Below are positions 26,301 to 38,300 of a stretch of 64,000 nucleotides of DNA, piece after piece. This stretch comes from Gymnogyps californianus (lineage: Eukaryota > Chordata > Aves > Accipitriformes > Cathartidae). A program made the position numbers and the translations under genes. Each line of letters opens with the position of its first letter. Position 1 is the first letter of the stretch. The stretch is taken from NCBI RefSeq assembly GCF_018139145.2, contig NC_059481.1, positions 17,968,368-18,032,367 of the forward strand, written 5' to 3'. A model generated the notes under the pieces. That model was not told the DNA's origin and did no database searches. It saw only the letters and a program-made list of their open reading frames with translations.

Positions 26301-29300
26301 GGCTCTATAGCAACTTCTAGCGCGAGAGGCGATGAACGAGGTGTACTTGGAATTCGGGCGGACACAGCAAAGCCTCTTGTGCTGGCGTTCAGTCTTTGTT
26401 CCTGCCTCTGTTTTGTCCCAGTGGAAGGAGTACGTATCTGTGTGTGTATGTAAGTATATAAAAATAAATCTAAGGTGTGTGACCAAGGAGAAATATTTCT
26501 GCCATTGGAAACAGCTGTTGCTGGAAACTCCTGGTTCTACTCAGCAAATTCACAGGGCTCTCCCTGAACTTACTCATTATATGCCTAACAGTTATTAAGT
26601 AGGAATTGATTACACTTGGCTGAGTAAAGGTGAGCAGTAGTTCTGCTGACAACTGCAGGCTGTAAGACCAACATGTGACTTTACTTTTTCCCAAACTTTC
26701 CAGATATTTTTCCAGACTTTTTGACTTGCTATGTACTTGTTCTTTCCAGGATATGTTCCCTTTGGTGTGATTTAAATTCCTCTTTCACTTTACCAGATTT
26801 TTATTACTCTCTCTTCCCCCCCTTCATAATATTATCCCTGTTAACCTCTGTTCTTTCCTGCTTTTCTCTTCGCCTTTTGCCTCGTGCATTGTTTTTTGTC
26901 TGTCTGTTGTCTCTCTACTCCCTGGCTTTCTGTAGCTCCTCTCCTTGTACCTGCTCTCTGTAGACCAGGTACAGGGTATCAGCCCAGGAGTCTGGCTCAG
27001 GTGCATGTGCTCCCTGTTGCTTCCTGTAAAGTGCATGAGCAATGCAGGAAAAAAAATCAGAATTGCAGCATTTCAGTCTCGTGTTTTTTTTTGTTTTTTT
27101 TTTTTTTTTGTGGAAGGGGGAAAAAAAAAAAAGCCTCCATACAGCAACACCCTATATATGTAGTCTAGCCAAGAAAGCAGAGCGCTGTTAGGATCTGGGC
27201 TCTGGTGGAGAGGCTCCAAAAAATCCCTCTCTGGGTCAAAATTGCAGTTTCCCCCCTCCTGGGGATGTAGGATGGCAGAGGTGTAACCTGTTGGTCTTCA
27301 GTTTGCTTGGAGTCTGATTTATTTGCTTCTCACTGATGCTTCTTGGGATACAGGCTCACTCAGTCATACATTAGAAACTGCCTGAGAAGATGGCAAGGTG
27401 CGCTTGGCAAGCGGCATTCATGTCACCTGCATGTACGTTTGGTGCCTGGTGTTAGATGGTGCACGGGTCCTCCTGTATTTATAGTTCTTGTAATTGATGA
27501 ACCAAACACTGAAGGTTATGGATCTGTGTGTGTACCTACACAGTACCAAAACTTTGGGTTTTGTGTACTTTGTTTTGTATTACTGTTAATAGATGACATG
27601 ATATATCATGGTGATGGTGAGGAGTTTGTGACCTATGTAGTTTTAATACTGTAAGTAGTAAGAAAGCAGAAATGCATTTTATTAATTAAATATCTGTGGA
27701 GTACTGGTAGTTCTGCAGAAAATAGAGATAATTATATTTTATTTGGCTTAAAAAATTAAGCAATCTTAATCACCAGTGCTCTAACTGTTGTCATTTTCTT
27801 GCAGCCTTAGTGGTTTTACAGCCTCACTGAGCCATTTTTGTGAAGCTCGCAACTTTTGGCTACACATGCTTTGAACTGGGGGAGGCTGGAGCCCATTATC
27901 TACTTGCTGGTTCACTGTCAAAGGGCAGGGTGATGCCTGATGTTCGTTTGAGTCAGTCTAATGAAATCTGAAATGTCCTGCTCCCTTATAGCTCTGAGAT
28001 GCTCTGACTGTGCACTTTGCTGCTGGTATGAGTCACCTTTGCACAATGGTGACCCTGTGACACTGAGCAGCAATGTGATGCCAGAGCTGTAAGGAAGTGT
28101 TACCTTCCTTGAGTTGACAAACCCAGTTTTACTGGTATAAGAAAAAACAGAAACTGGGTTTTGAGTGCCTGTAAGGGTGAGAAGCCCCTCCTGTTTCCAA
28201 ATCCTGTACTTTCAAAGTCTGAGCATGTTTTTTCATCTGTTAAGTAGTGTGGTTACAAGAAATATTTCTCGGATGTGATGTCAACTGGTGAGTGGCTGTG
28301 GTTGCTGTCTTCCCCCCCCGCCCCCTCAGCTGCATTGCTGCAGCCTGAATTTTGTGTCTGTTCTCTTTTCCACATGGTTTTGTGTTTTCTAGATTTGTAC
28401 AGGATCTTTGTGCCCCGTCTCTATTTCTTTCTTTCAGGTTTCCTTTGTTGTTTCCTGTTGCTGCACTTTGGTTTTACTTTCATTTCTTTCCTCTCACGAT
28501 GCAGGCAGCTGAACGTGCGAAGGGAGCAGGGTGGTTTGCAGTAGTACAGAACGTGCCATCGTCTTGCTGGGTGCATCCTGCTTCCCCCATCCAGAGCACA
28601 TCATCTGCTCTCACATCTAACACCACCCACTGTCGGAGAGTCCTGGTGGGCTCCTGGAGCTGGCAGAGAGGCTGTGCTGCTCTGCTGCATGGGCAGCTCC
28701 TAACATCAGTTTGAGCTGTACCAAAGCTCAGTCTCCCAAAGGCAAAATAAAGTGAAAGAGGACAGAATAACATGTCCTTTTAACTTTTAAGCAGTAATGA
28801 ACCTGCAGTAGCCCACCACTCATAGCTCTGGGCTATCTGCTGCCTGGGTCCACGCCGATACCAGGGTGCTGGAGGAAGGGATGTGTTTGTGCTGTGCTGG
28901 GCGTTTGTCAGCTTAGAGCAAGTCCATTGTTTGGAAAGCAAATGCTCAGTGCAATTAGGCTGAATCGCTCCCTGCAAACACGCTGATTAATTTAGACTTT
29001 CTCTGTTTTCAGGGTATCGGCAATTAGATCATTAGTCCTTCAGATTTATTAATTATTGAGATTAATATTAATTATTAGGCAACTTTTCACACTTCTTTTT
29101 GAAAGGCGTAATCATGGCTAATTTACAACTGCTAAGAATTTGAATGGTGCTGGGTGCTTATTCTGATGTTTTCTGGATCCCGTGTAGCTCCACGTACAAG
29201 GGCTTGTGCTGCAAGCAGTTGTCTGCACCAAGTCCAGTTTCTGGAAGCGCAACGTGTGCGGCTGAAACTTTGCCCTTATACATAGTGATCCCTGCGAGCA

Positions 29301-32300
29301 TCCCTCCTGGACTGGCCATGGGAAATGAATGCGCAGAGATAGGAACTGCAGGAAAATAGATTGAGTTCAAACAAAAGCAATTAATCCATTATATGCATAG
29401 CCACCTTTGGTAAATGAATGTTAAATTAAGAAGTACAGAGATGGCAGCACAGGAAGAGAATACGTAGGGCCCAGAGAATGCCCTATGACTCTTCTTTTGT
29501 AGGTAATTGTAATTTAGGTAACTTTATAGTTATCTATATATAACTTTATATGTTGTAGATCAGTTGTCAGAGCTGGCTCTTGGGGAGGCACCTGCCTGCT
29601 TTAACAGCTCACACTGCGTCTTTCTGGGACCCCATAAGGAGATTTTATTAGTCCAAAGACTAAGAATACAAGAAGATGGAACTACTTACACTGAAGGTCC
29701 TCAGTGCTGCCTAGTAATATAAATGTGCCCTGTCCTTGTGCCCTCCTGTGCGTTCCTACCCGAGCCCTGACTGGGAATATGACATTCAATTGGACTAATT
29801 TTGCCATAGGCAAGTGTTCTTTGTGTCACCGTGTCCCTAACACAGTCACGTGGAGTTTTGGTAGGGTCTTGCAGCTTTTCTTAGTTCCTTTAGGTTTTTT
29901 TTAAACTCTGTTTCTGAAGTGTCTTGCCTAGAATGTTCTGCATCTGCTTCTTTCATTCTACTGATGTTCAGTTCAGGCTTTTTTCCCCTCTTTTTTTCCC
30001 TGTCAACTGTGGGTTTGCTTACATTCTTCACACTTCTCTGGTCTTTTTGGTTTATTGGGTTTTGTTGCGGTGGTTGGTTTTGGTGGGGTTTTTTTTGGTT
30101 TGTGGGGTTCTTTTTTTGCTTGTTTGTTGGTTTATTTTCCCTTGGAACCTATTGGTGATGCTTGTTTCCAACCAATATTTCATGTCCATCCGGCCATGTA
30201 AAACTAGCTGGGCACAAAACTTTCCGAAATTACCTGAATTTCCTGCCAGCAGAATACTTTTTTTCCCTGATTGCCCCTTTAAGCCTTGATCTCAGCTATT
30301 TCATTACATGAATATAGTGGTTTTCCACTTAAAAAGAAAAGTGTGTGTTCCATTTTAAAATGTCTGTTACTCCTTGTTGTAAATAACTCCAGTAATTCTA
30401 TTTCTAGGAAGATTTTAAGAAATTTATTCTTTACATGCATATAAAATAAATCCTTCATTTCCTTCTTCAGATTAAAATTCAGGTTTTTAACCAAAACTTA
30501 AGATGGTCTAGGTTATATTTCACACTGTTCTTTGATTTTTCAGGATTTTTAAGGCAACTTGGTGGTAATTTTTATTTATTTATGTAACGAGACTTGTTTC
30601 ATATGCTATATTTCCAGTAAGTTTACTCCTATAAAGTAGTGTGTGGCTTGAAATTATATCGAGTCTTCTGGTCTGGATTTTTTTCCTAATTATGAAGCAA
30701 ATGTGTAGTAGTATTAAATACAGTTGATGTGATACATCTCTTGGTAGCTGCTAGAGGGCAGCAGTATCCATTTAAAAACACCATTAACAGTTTCTTGGGC
30801 TACTAAACCCTCTCCTGCTGCTGTCCCAGCAACTTTTGCTCACTGAAACGTGGTCAAATTGTAGCTGATGTTTGGTCTGCCTGCACTCGTTGCTTTTTAG
30901 TGTTAGTGGAAGACAATAGAAGTAAAATAGGTACTACTCAAATGAATTTAAGGGTGTATCACTGAGATGCGTGTTCTTTCTCTAATGGGAAGAGAGGTCC
31001 AGCTGATGGAATGATTTTTTTCTTAGAGGTCATCTTTTCTTTTTACTCTTACTGGGTTTGTTTTAGGCTGAGAAGCAGATAATCCTGTTTGGTTTATATA
31101 TTTTGTCCATATATTTTACTGTGAGAACCTTCTTGTCATTGCGTAACATTTAAATTAACCTCAAAGCATCACACCTTGCTTTTCCCACCAGCGAAGTGTT
31201 TTTCTTGGGCTAAATTCTCAACTGATTTCAAGAATAATCAGTCTCCTTGCATTACCTTGTTGACACGTGGCTACAGCTGATGTGACTGAGATGAACAGGT
31301 TCAGACCTTGCATTGCAGAAGAGCCTGGGTACACATACTTGAAAGCTGACTCTGTTGCCTTCACTAGGAAATGGCTGCTGAAAAGCTCAATTTTTTATTT
31401 TTTCTTTTTTAATGGCCTGGCTTCTTAAGAAGATTATTGGGTGCCTGTCATGTCTAAATGAAAACTATAAAAAATATATCCTTTTTTTTAGACCAGTTTG
31501 TCTCTAAAATCACTAGGCACTTTTTTGAAAAGTTACACTCTTTTGGCTAGATTGTAGATTGTCTCTAATAAATAGCTTTTAATAGATGCAGATGTCTTTC
31601 TGATCTTGAATCCAGAAGCCTTCAAGCCTTGAATTCAAATGCAGTTAATAATTTGCAGTCTGTGCTGTTCATCCTGTCAGGTGAGGCTTGTCCACCTGCT
31701 TTATTGCTCATTCCCTGTCTCCTTTTTAACCTATTTTGATCACCTGGATGCAATCCGAGGCATCTTAAAGAAAAACAGAAATGGGCATGCTGACCCAGGG
31801 AGGTACAGGAGCTTCACCAACATCCCAGGAGCAACTTGGGGGGAGCCTTGAAAGCCCCAAAAGGGGCTGTGGTACTATATCCATCCCCATCACTTCTCTC
31901 CTGGCCATCCAGGTCCACCTCAGCAAATGCCACCGAGCCCCGGTACGTGCCAGCTCCCGCCGCGGAGGTGAAAGTCCATCTGTTTGCCGGCGTGGAGATG
32001 TCAGCTCGTCATTTGTATGATCCGGGAGCCGCGCTCCTGTGCCGCTGACCCCTTTCCCCCGCCTGCCTAGTTGAGATGTTACCCCTCTGACAGCCAGACA
32101 GGCGAGCGCTGCCGAAACCCGTGCCCCTCCGCAATTATTTTCCCTAACAATTAACACCGGTGCTAACTTGACACCTTTTCCTTGTTTGGCTTTTGTAAAC
32201 CATCATCCCTTTTTCTATTAATTCCTGGCATTAATATTTTCTTCCGCGCAAGTGCCGCCGTTCACCCGTGAAACAGTTTGAACATTATGTAGCTGTCAAG

Positions 32301-35300
32301 ATAGCGAGGGATTACCCAGTGTGCCTTGCCGGAGTAAGTGACACCACTGAGGCCCCAGTTTGAGATGTTTATTTTGAGAGTAAGCTGACAAGCATGAAGG
32401 CCTGATCCCAGAGTGGCAATCTTATTTAATTAAAGGCCTCTTTTTATTATAGCTTTCTTCCCCTCACTGTTTTTTATATATTTTTATATAAAAATATGTA
32501 TTTATATAGAAATAAATATAAAACATATATGTCTATAAATATATGTAAATATAAAGGAAGACATTCTTGTATATATAAATGAGAATGATTGCTAAAGCCT
32601 GGCTCACATGAGCAGTGCTGGGCAGCCCTTCCCCCTCTTTTATTTGCCTTTACTGTATAACAACCTGGAAAGCTTTCAGAGCAATAATGCAATCGGGATG
32701 CTTACTTAGCTATAGTCTTCTTGCTTCCCATCCTCAGAGAAAGGGCTTGGAGTTTTCTACTTGCAGATATTGAACTTGCTGGCTGTTTGCTTTCTCTGTC
32801 TCCTCTTTCTCTCTCTCTCTTTCCAAGTTTTGCCCTTGTTCATGGGTTTTCTGTGCCAAAAGCAGATGAGTTATGGCCATAGATCACCTCCCTCCATCGC
32901 CCTCTTCATGCTTTCATTTCATCAGTTGCTTTCCTTGTCTCGGCCAGTTGCTATTTCATGCACAGAATAGGTTGTGGACATTATTATTACTATTACTGTT
33001 ATTTTTTGCTCCTGCTTATCTTGTAAATAAAAGCCAGTTCTTTTTTTTTTTTTTTTTCTTTTTAAAGGAGCTGGAAGAAACTAACACCAAAGAGCTCAAT
33101 GCTGTTATTTCTTAACTTCTGCATCCTCTGAGAGCTACTGCTCACATTGTGGGGCTACGATTTATCTGTGTGTTCCCACTCATTGTGGAAAGTGTGCTGG
33201 TTTTAAGCTGTACATTTTAGATAAGATTGTAATCATAGTTCTGAGAAGTATTCCAGGGAAAGGTCTAGTCCTAACTCATTGAAAACAATGAGAAGCTGCC
33301 CTCTGACTTCCCTGGCTTTGGATCAGGCCTTTATTATTATTCTCTCTTAGAGGAGAAGGAAAAGAAACTTCTTTTTAAGTTTGCAGCATTTTTCACAGAA
33401 AGGGGTTGATTTCAACAATTACTGTTCAGGAGAAGGATCAGCTGCAGGTAGTATTTGAAAACCAACTGATATTTTCCTTCTGTGAATGAAACATCCTTTA
33501 GGTGCAGAATTGGCCAGGGCTCTTCCCTTTTGAAATTAAAACAGAATAAAAACTTTCTATAATTCTTAAAAATAAGTCTGTATGTTTCAGGAGCACAGTT
33601 CTTTACAGTACTACTACAGTACTAATTCCAAATAGATGCTAATGCATAGCTATTTTTTTCTTGAGTCTTAAGTCTGTCTTCACATAACACTGATTAGAGC
33701 TTTGGATGTTTAAATACGGATTTTTCACATTCTCACCGTTTCACCAAACTACAGACAAGACTGAGTATTGGTCTTACGCTGGGTTATCCTGAACTGCCAT
33801 GCGTTCGTCGGCCAGTGTCTCAGTGGGAAGCAGGGAGGACAGGTTCAGATTATTTCTGAATGTGAAGTCTGGTGCAGGAGTCAGTCTTTTCCTGCTGGCA
33901 GCCCACAGTGCAGGCTGGGGGACAGCCAGGACCATCGTGTTAGCTGTTATTTTTCTAATGAAATTGAACTGTTAGGAGGGAAGTTTAATTCCAAATATAA
34001 GGTATAATACAGACAATATTGAATATGACAGATGAATGGCACCTGGGATCAGTTAATTGTATATGCTGCTACACCTCAGTTTTATTCTTTCCCTTATTTG
34101 CAGCTTGTGAGTTTTTTTTTTTTTTTGCAAAGTCTGTGTGCATTACTAAATCAACCATCTAGATAAATCCTTCGTGTACCTTGTTCCCCCTTTTGTATGG
34201 TGTCCTGCATGCCGGTTGGTGTTAGTGCAGATGCCACTGGTTTAATAACAATAATAAAAAGTTGATTCCCTCTTCTGTTTTCCTTTGACAGCTGCAAGTC
34301 TTTCTATCGCTGCTGAGTGGCACGAGCCTCACGCTCTGTCCATGGACATCTGCTCCATAAAAATATGGGGCATTATTGCCATGGCAAATTGTGCCGCTTG
34401 GATTAAAAAATGTGTTACCTGAATATTGTTTGTTGTCTTTACGGAGTCTGTTCCGTGTGTGGTTTTTATCCTGAGCTGGTGAATAATGTTAGTATTTTTT
34501 CACTGAAACTTCAAATATGGTTTTAAGTAAATTGGCAAGTGACACCAGTGATGAAATCCTGATGGGTATTTTAGCTATTGTTACTGGTTTCCTTGGAGCT
34601 CCTATCCAAGTTGCGATGCTTCTGAGTTTTGGTCTTTTTATATATTCATAGTCACAGAATCACATTTTCTCTCTTCCACTGTCTGTGTTAGTTGGCCTGT
34701 AAATCGTCCTTCATCCCTGCTTCTGTTTGCTCTATTCCCAAATTAAAATGTTAACTAAGTTATTAAAGAATAATTAACGTTTTTTTAAGTATAACACAGC
34801 AGAGATCAAGCAAACTATGAAGAATTTTTGTTGCCCGCTTTCAAACGAGTTTCTGGTTCTGTTCTATAGATTTCCTGTATGAACTAGCAATTTTTATATA
34901 GGTAATTAAGTATATGCATGTATATATAAAATAAGTAATTTTACCTATTATTTATTGTTTTATGAAAATATAATTTAAGGTTGTGGGGTTACGTGGGGGC
35001 ATGCTAATTTATTTTTTATTAATTATCACAGGTACAAGTGACCCATATGTGAAATTTAAACTGAATGGGAAAACTCTATACAAAAGTAAGGTAGTCTACA
35101 AGAACCTCAACCCAGTTTGGGATGAAACTGTTGTGCTGCCTGTACAGACCCTTGATCAAAAACTCTGGATCAAGGTAAGTTTTCGTTTTAGATTTTTGAC
35201 AGATGGGTCAATATTTTTTTAAGCAATTATTTTCAGCTTCAGAAACGTATTGATTTTTATTCACTGTAGCAGCATAACATAAAACACAATCCGGTTTAAG

Positions 35301-38300
35301 AATTTCAGCAATTTCAAATTAAAATGCACATATGTCTTTTCCAGATTCTACTCACATGTTTTGCTTTCCGTCTGCAAAAAACCCAAGTTGAAATAAAACT
35401 CCTTGACTGGATGTGTTTAAAGCTATGGAGCTAAATTCTGCTCGCTCTTACTGTGCTTGTGCAAATGCAGTGAAACCAATAGCGGTTTCATAAGCACGTT
35501 TTAAGAGCATAATTTGGCTGGGTTGAACAGAATTATTACCTGGGATGCAGCCGTGACAAGTAGCAAAGCCTTTTCTCATTATGAGTAACGTTACAGTTAC
35601 CAGAACTGTAAGCTACCAGTTGCGAGCACTAATTGCTAAAACATCTGTAGCCAGAAGTACCTGATTTTTGTGCCGTGTTTTCATTATGCTATCCCGCAGA
35701 GCATAAAGGAACAGGCACAATCCATAGCAGCACACATATCTCTGTTTACATAATATTAAGAAGATACTTTCAAAATCCTGTTTAAATATTTAGTTAAAAA
35801 TACAAATTAAAGCAGGGAGATGGAAAATTATCCCTGAATTGTATCTAAGCTTTGATCTTTCAAATACGAAATTGAACTGAAAGGGCTTAAAATATCTGTT
35901 CTTTTATCGGCTGGGATAAAACTGGCTTATGATGTGAAAATTAGAAATATTTATTTTATTTTGCTACCAGGTGTACGATCGAGATTTAACCTCTTCCGAC
36001 TTCATGGGTTCGGCATTTGTAGCACTCGCTGAACTTGAACTCAATAGGTAATACGTTTATCTAATTAAAGGTTGTTAATGCAGCTTAATTGAGAAACAGA
36101 GGAAAATAATGAAATGCTTTTGCTCTAGCTTGGAATTTGTCTATTCGTGAAAACTTTGATAGAAGGGTGGGGAGCACATTTTAAGAGAAATTACTTGAGA
36201 TAAATCCTGTACACGCATGTGTTTATCCAGCGTTACGTACCGGATTCAAATCCAACCTGGATGGAGCCCAGTTCAGCAGAAGGCACCCTTTCCTTTTCAT
36301 ATCTAGGAATAAGAGTTTCTATATGCGGCATTGTTTAGGGAGAGCTACACCAGAATAATTTATGGAGGTGGAAGAAGAAAGAGACCCCTTCTTAGTCCCA
36401 CGTAGCGTGGGGTGCCTTTTTCTGTACATAATTGGGCTGGGGAGCGGTTTGCCTGGCTGGCTGCGAGCGCCCCGTTTCCAGCCTCCCCCCGCAGCCATCC
36501 ATCCCTGCGGCAGCTCATCTGGCCCTGATTTAGTGCGGAGGCAAGCCCTGCGCCTTTTGTCTGCTGCTGCTTGGTCTCAATGTGGAGCTGGAAGCCAGGA
36601 ATTCAAGTTTTAGTTCTCTCTTTTATACTCCCTTGCTGTGCAAATTTTTTGGGGAAAATGAGTTTTCCCTGTGCGGGTGTATTATAGCTCCCGTGGCTGT
36701 TGTATCAGAATTTCTAGAAACATTAATGAATTTATCCATGAGATAGTGCCGCCAGGTAAATACCAGCATTCCCGTTTTCAGAGAGGGAACTGAGTCACGG
36801 AGGGAGATTAAATGCGGGCAGGAATAAGGCAGAATAAATATCTCTGGAGATGAATCCTAGCTATTAATGTTAGAAAATTCCCTTGGATGAATTGTCCTGT
36901 CACTCTTCTTCCCTGTGAAGTGGAGAGAGTAGTAACTTAATTCAGCATGTATCTGCATATGCAGAGTTATGAGTATTAAGCAATGCTATATAAACACTAT
37001 GCTACGTTATTAAAAGGGGGGTGTATTTTGTCAGAACTAAGAAGGAACCCTCCAGATTTCCCGTTTTAACATTTAAACTCAATATTGGGAATTCCAGACA
37101 AGAAGCTGAAATTTGCACAGCTCAGTGTGACCTTTAATAATGAACTCGAGTTAACTGGAGTCAATAAATGCACGTCTTTTTTGCTTGTAGAACTACTGAA
37201 CAGGTTTTAAAACTGGAAGATCCCAACAGTTTAGAAGATGACATGGGAGTGATTGTATTAAACTTGAGTCTAGCAGTCAAGCAAGGAGACTTCAAGAGAA
37301 ATGTAAGTGGTTTAGGAAATCAAATTTATAGCTGGAATGTGTAGGGGGGGGAAGACCTGGCATAATCTGATTTACTGGGAAATGCCACCTTTATTTTCAT
37401 CCTCTGAGACTCAATATTGAAATTGAGATAGATCATAACTTTAAAAAAAACCTCCATGTTTAACTGGGTAAAAGTTGTGTAGACATCTGTAGCTGGATGC
37501 TTCTGTCTCGTAGCTGTGAGCAGCTCTCCGTGAGCTGTGCAGTATCCACCACTGCAACGTGCAGGTTGCTGAAGTGAATGTATGAACTGTACCTGCTGTG
37601 ATTGCTATTCCAGAGCATACTATTTTCTGATTTCCACCTAGGAGTTTAACACTAAAAAAAAAAAGTTACTACCTTTTTCCCCCCCCCCATGACAGTGAAA
37701 AAAAATCTATCCATGTGAAATCTAAAAGCAGAAATTTGATGTTAAGACTTAAACTGCACCAATCCTGCAGAGGAGCACACTGGCTGAGAGGAAGAGATTG
37801 CTTGCAAAAACCCTGGTTTTGCCACTGACAGTTTCTTGACTGAGTTCAAATGAACCTGGCTCCTGATGCTGAAATGTGGTGCGTTTAGTGATGCTAGAAA
37901 CCCAGAAGAACCTGGGCAGAGACTGGGAACACCACAACTGAAGCTGATAGTTTTTAAATTTCAGGTCCTGCACGTGTTTTTTTGCTTTGTTTTCATCTTT
38001 CAAGTTTCCTACTAGTGTTTTACACAGTGCGGAGCATACCTGTGTTGGTGAACTCATCCTGTTCCTGTCCTGCAAGGGGTGGGGAAAAGCCAAGATCAGG
38101 CGTTTACTTAGCTCTGGTTTTCAAGCCAGTCCAATTTTAAATATGTGTAATAAATATGTAAAGAGAAAATCTTTCTACAAGTCTTCGATATAGTCTAGCA
38201 TGAAAGTTGCTGTTTACAGCACTTCATTGAATTATAGGTATGGAATTCCAGTCTGAATGGGATTATTTATAGAAACATAAATGTTTCAAGGGGTTGGAAA

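Larger units (their letters stand above)
23385..35031 (+). other. MCTP2 intron 3, the longest intron in the window
   Basis: An 11.6-kb intron splits Gly216 of C2A. It contains a CpG island at about 26.05 kb, a T/A inverted repeat at 27.1 kb, a TAATTA-rich block at 29.0 kb, a G/T tract at 30.04 kb, a CpG-enriched block at 31.93-32.35 kb, an AT microsatellite at 32.47 kb and homopolymer runs at 33041-33063 and 34112-34126. No exon with MCTP2 homology is visible inside it. Confidence 0.8.

Noticed and set aside
26082..26453. 123-codon Arg/Pro/Ala-rich frame across the CpG island
   Set aside because: Composition is what GC-rich DNA gives in any frame, and its phase at the GTAAGT donor does not match the exon at 35032. 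Only the shorter ATG at 26332 does.
31639..31851. 70-codon open frame with an [10 protein letters not shown] stretch before the CpG-enriched block
   Set aside because: No acceptor and donor pair in phase with MCTP2 and no human MCTP2 counterpart.
34650..34672. TTCATAGTCACAGAATCACA, resembling a minus-strand CR1 start
   Set aside because: The following bases do not continue as CR1 (no GGTTGGAAGGGACC-like block).
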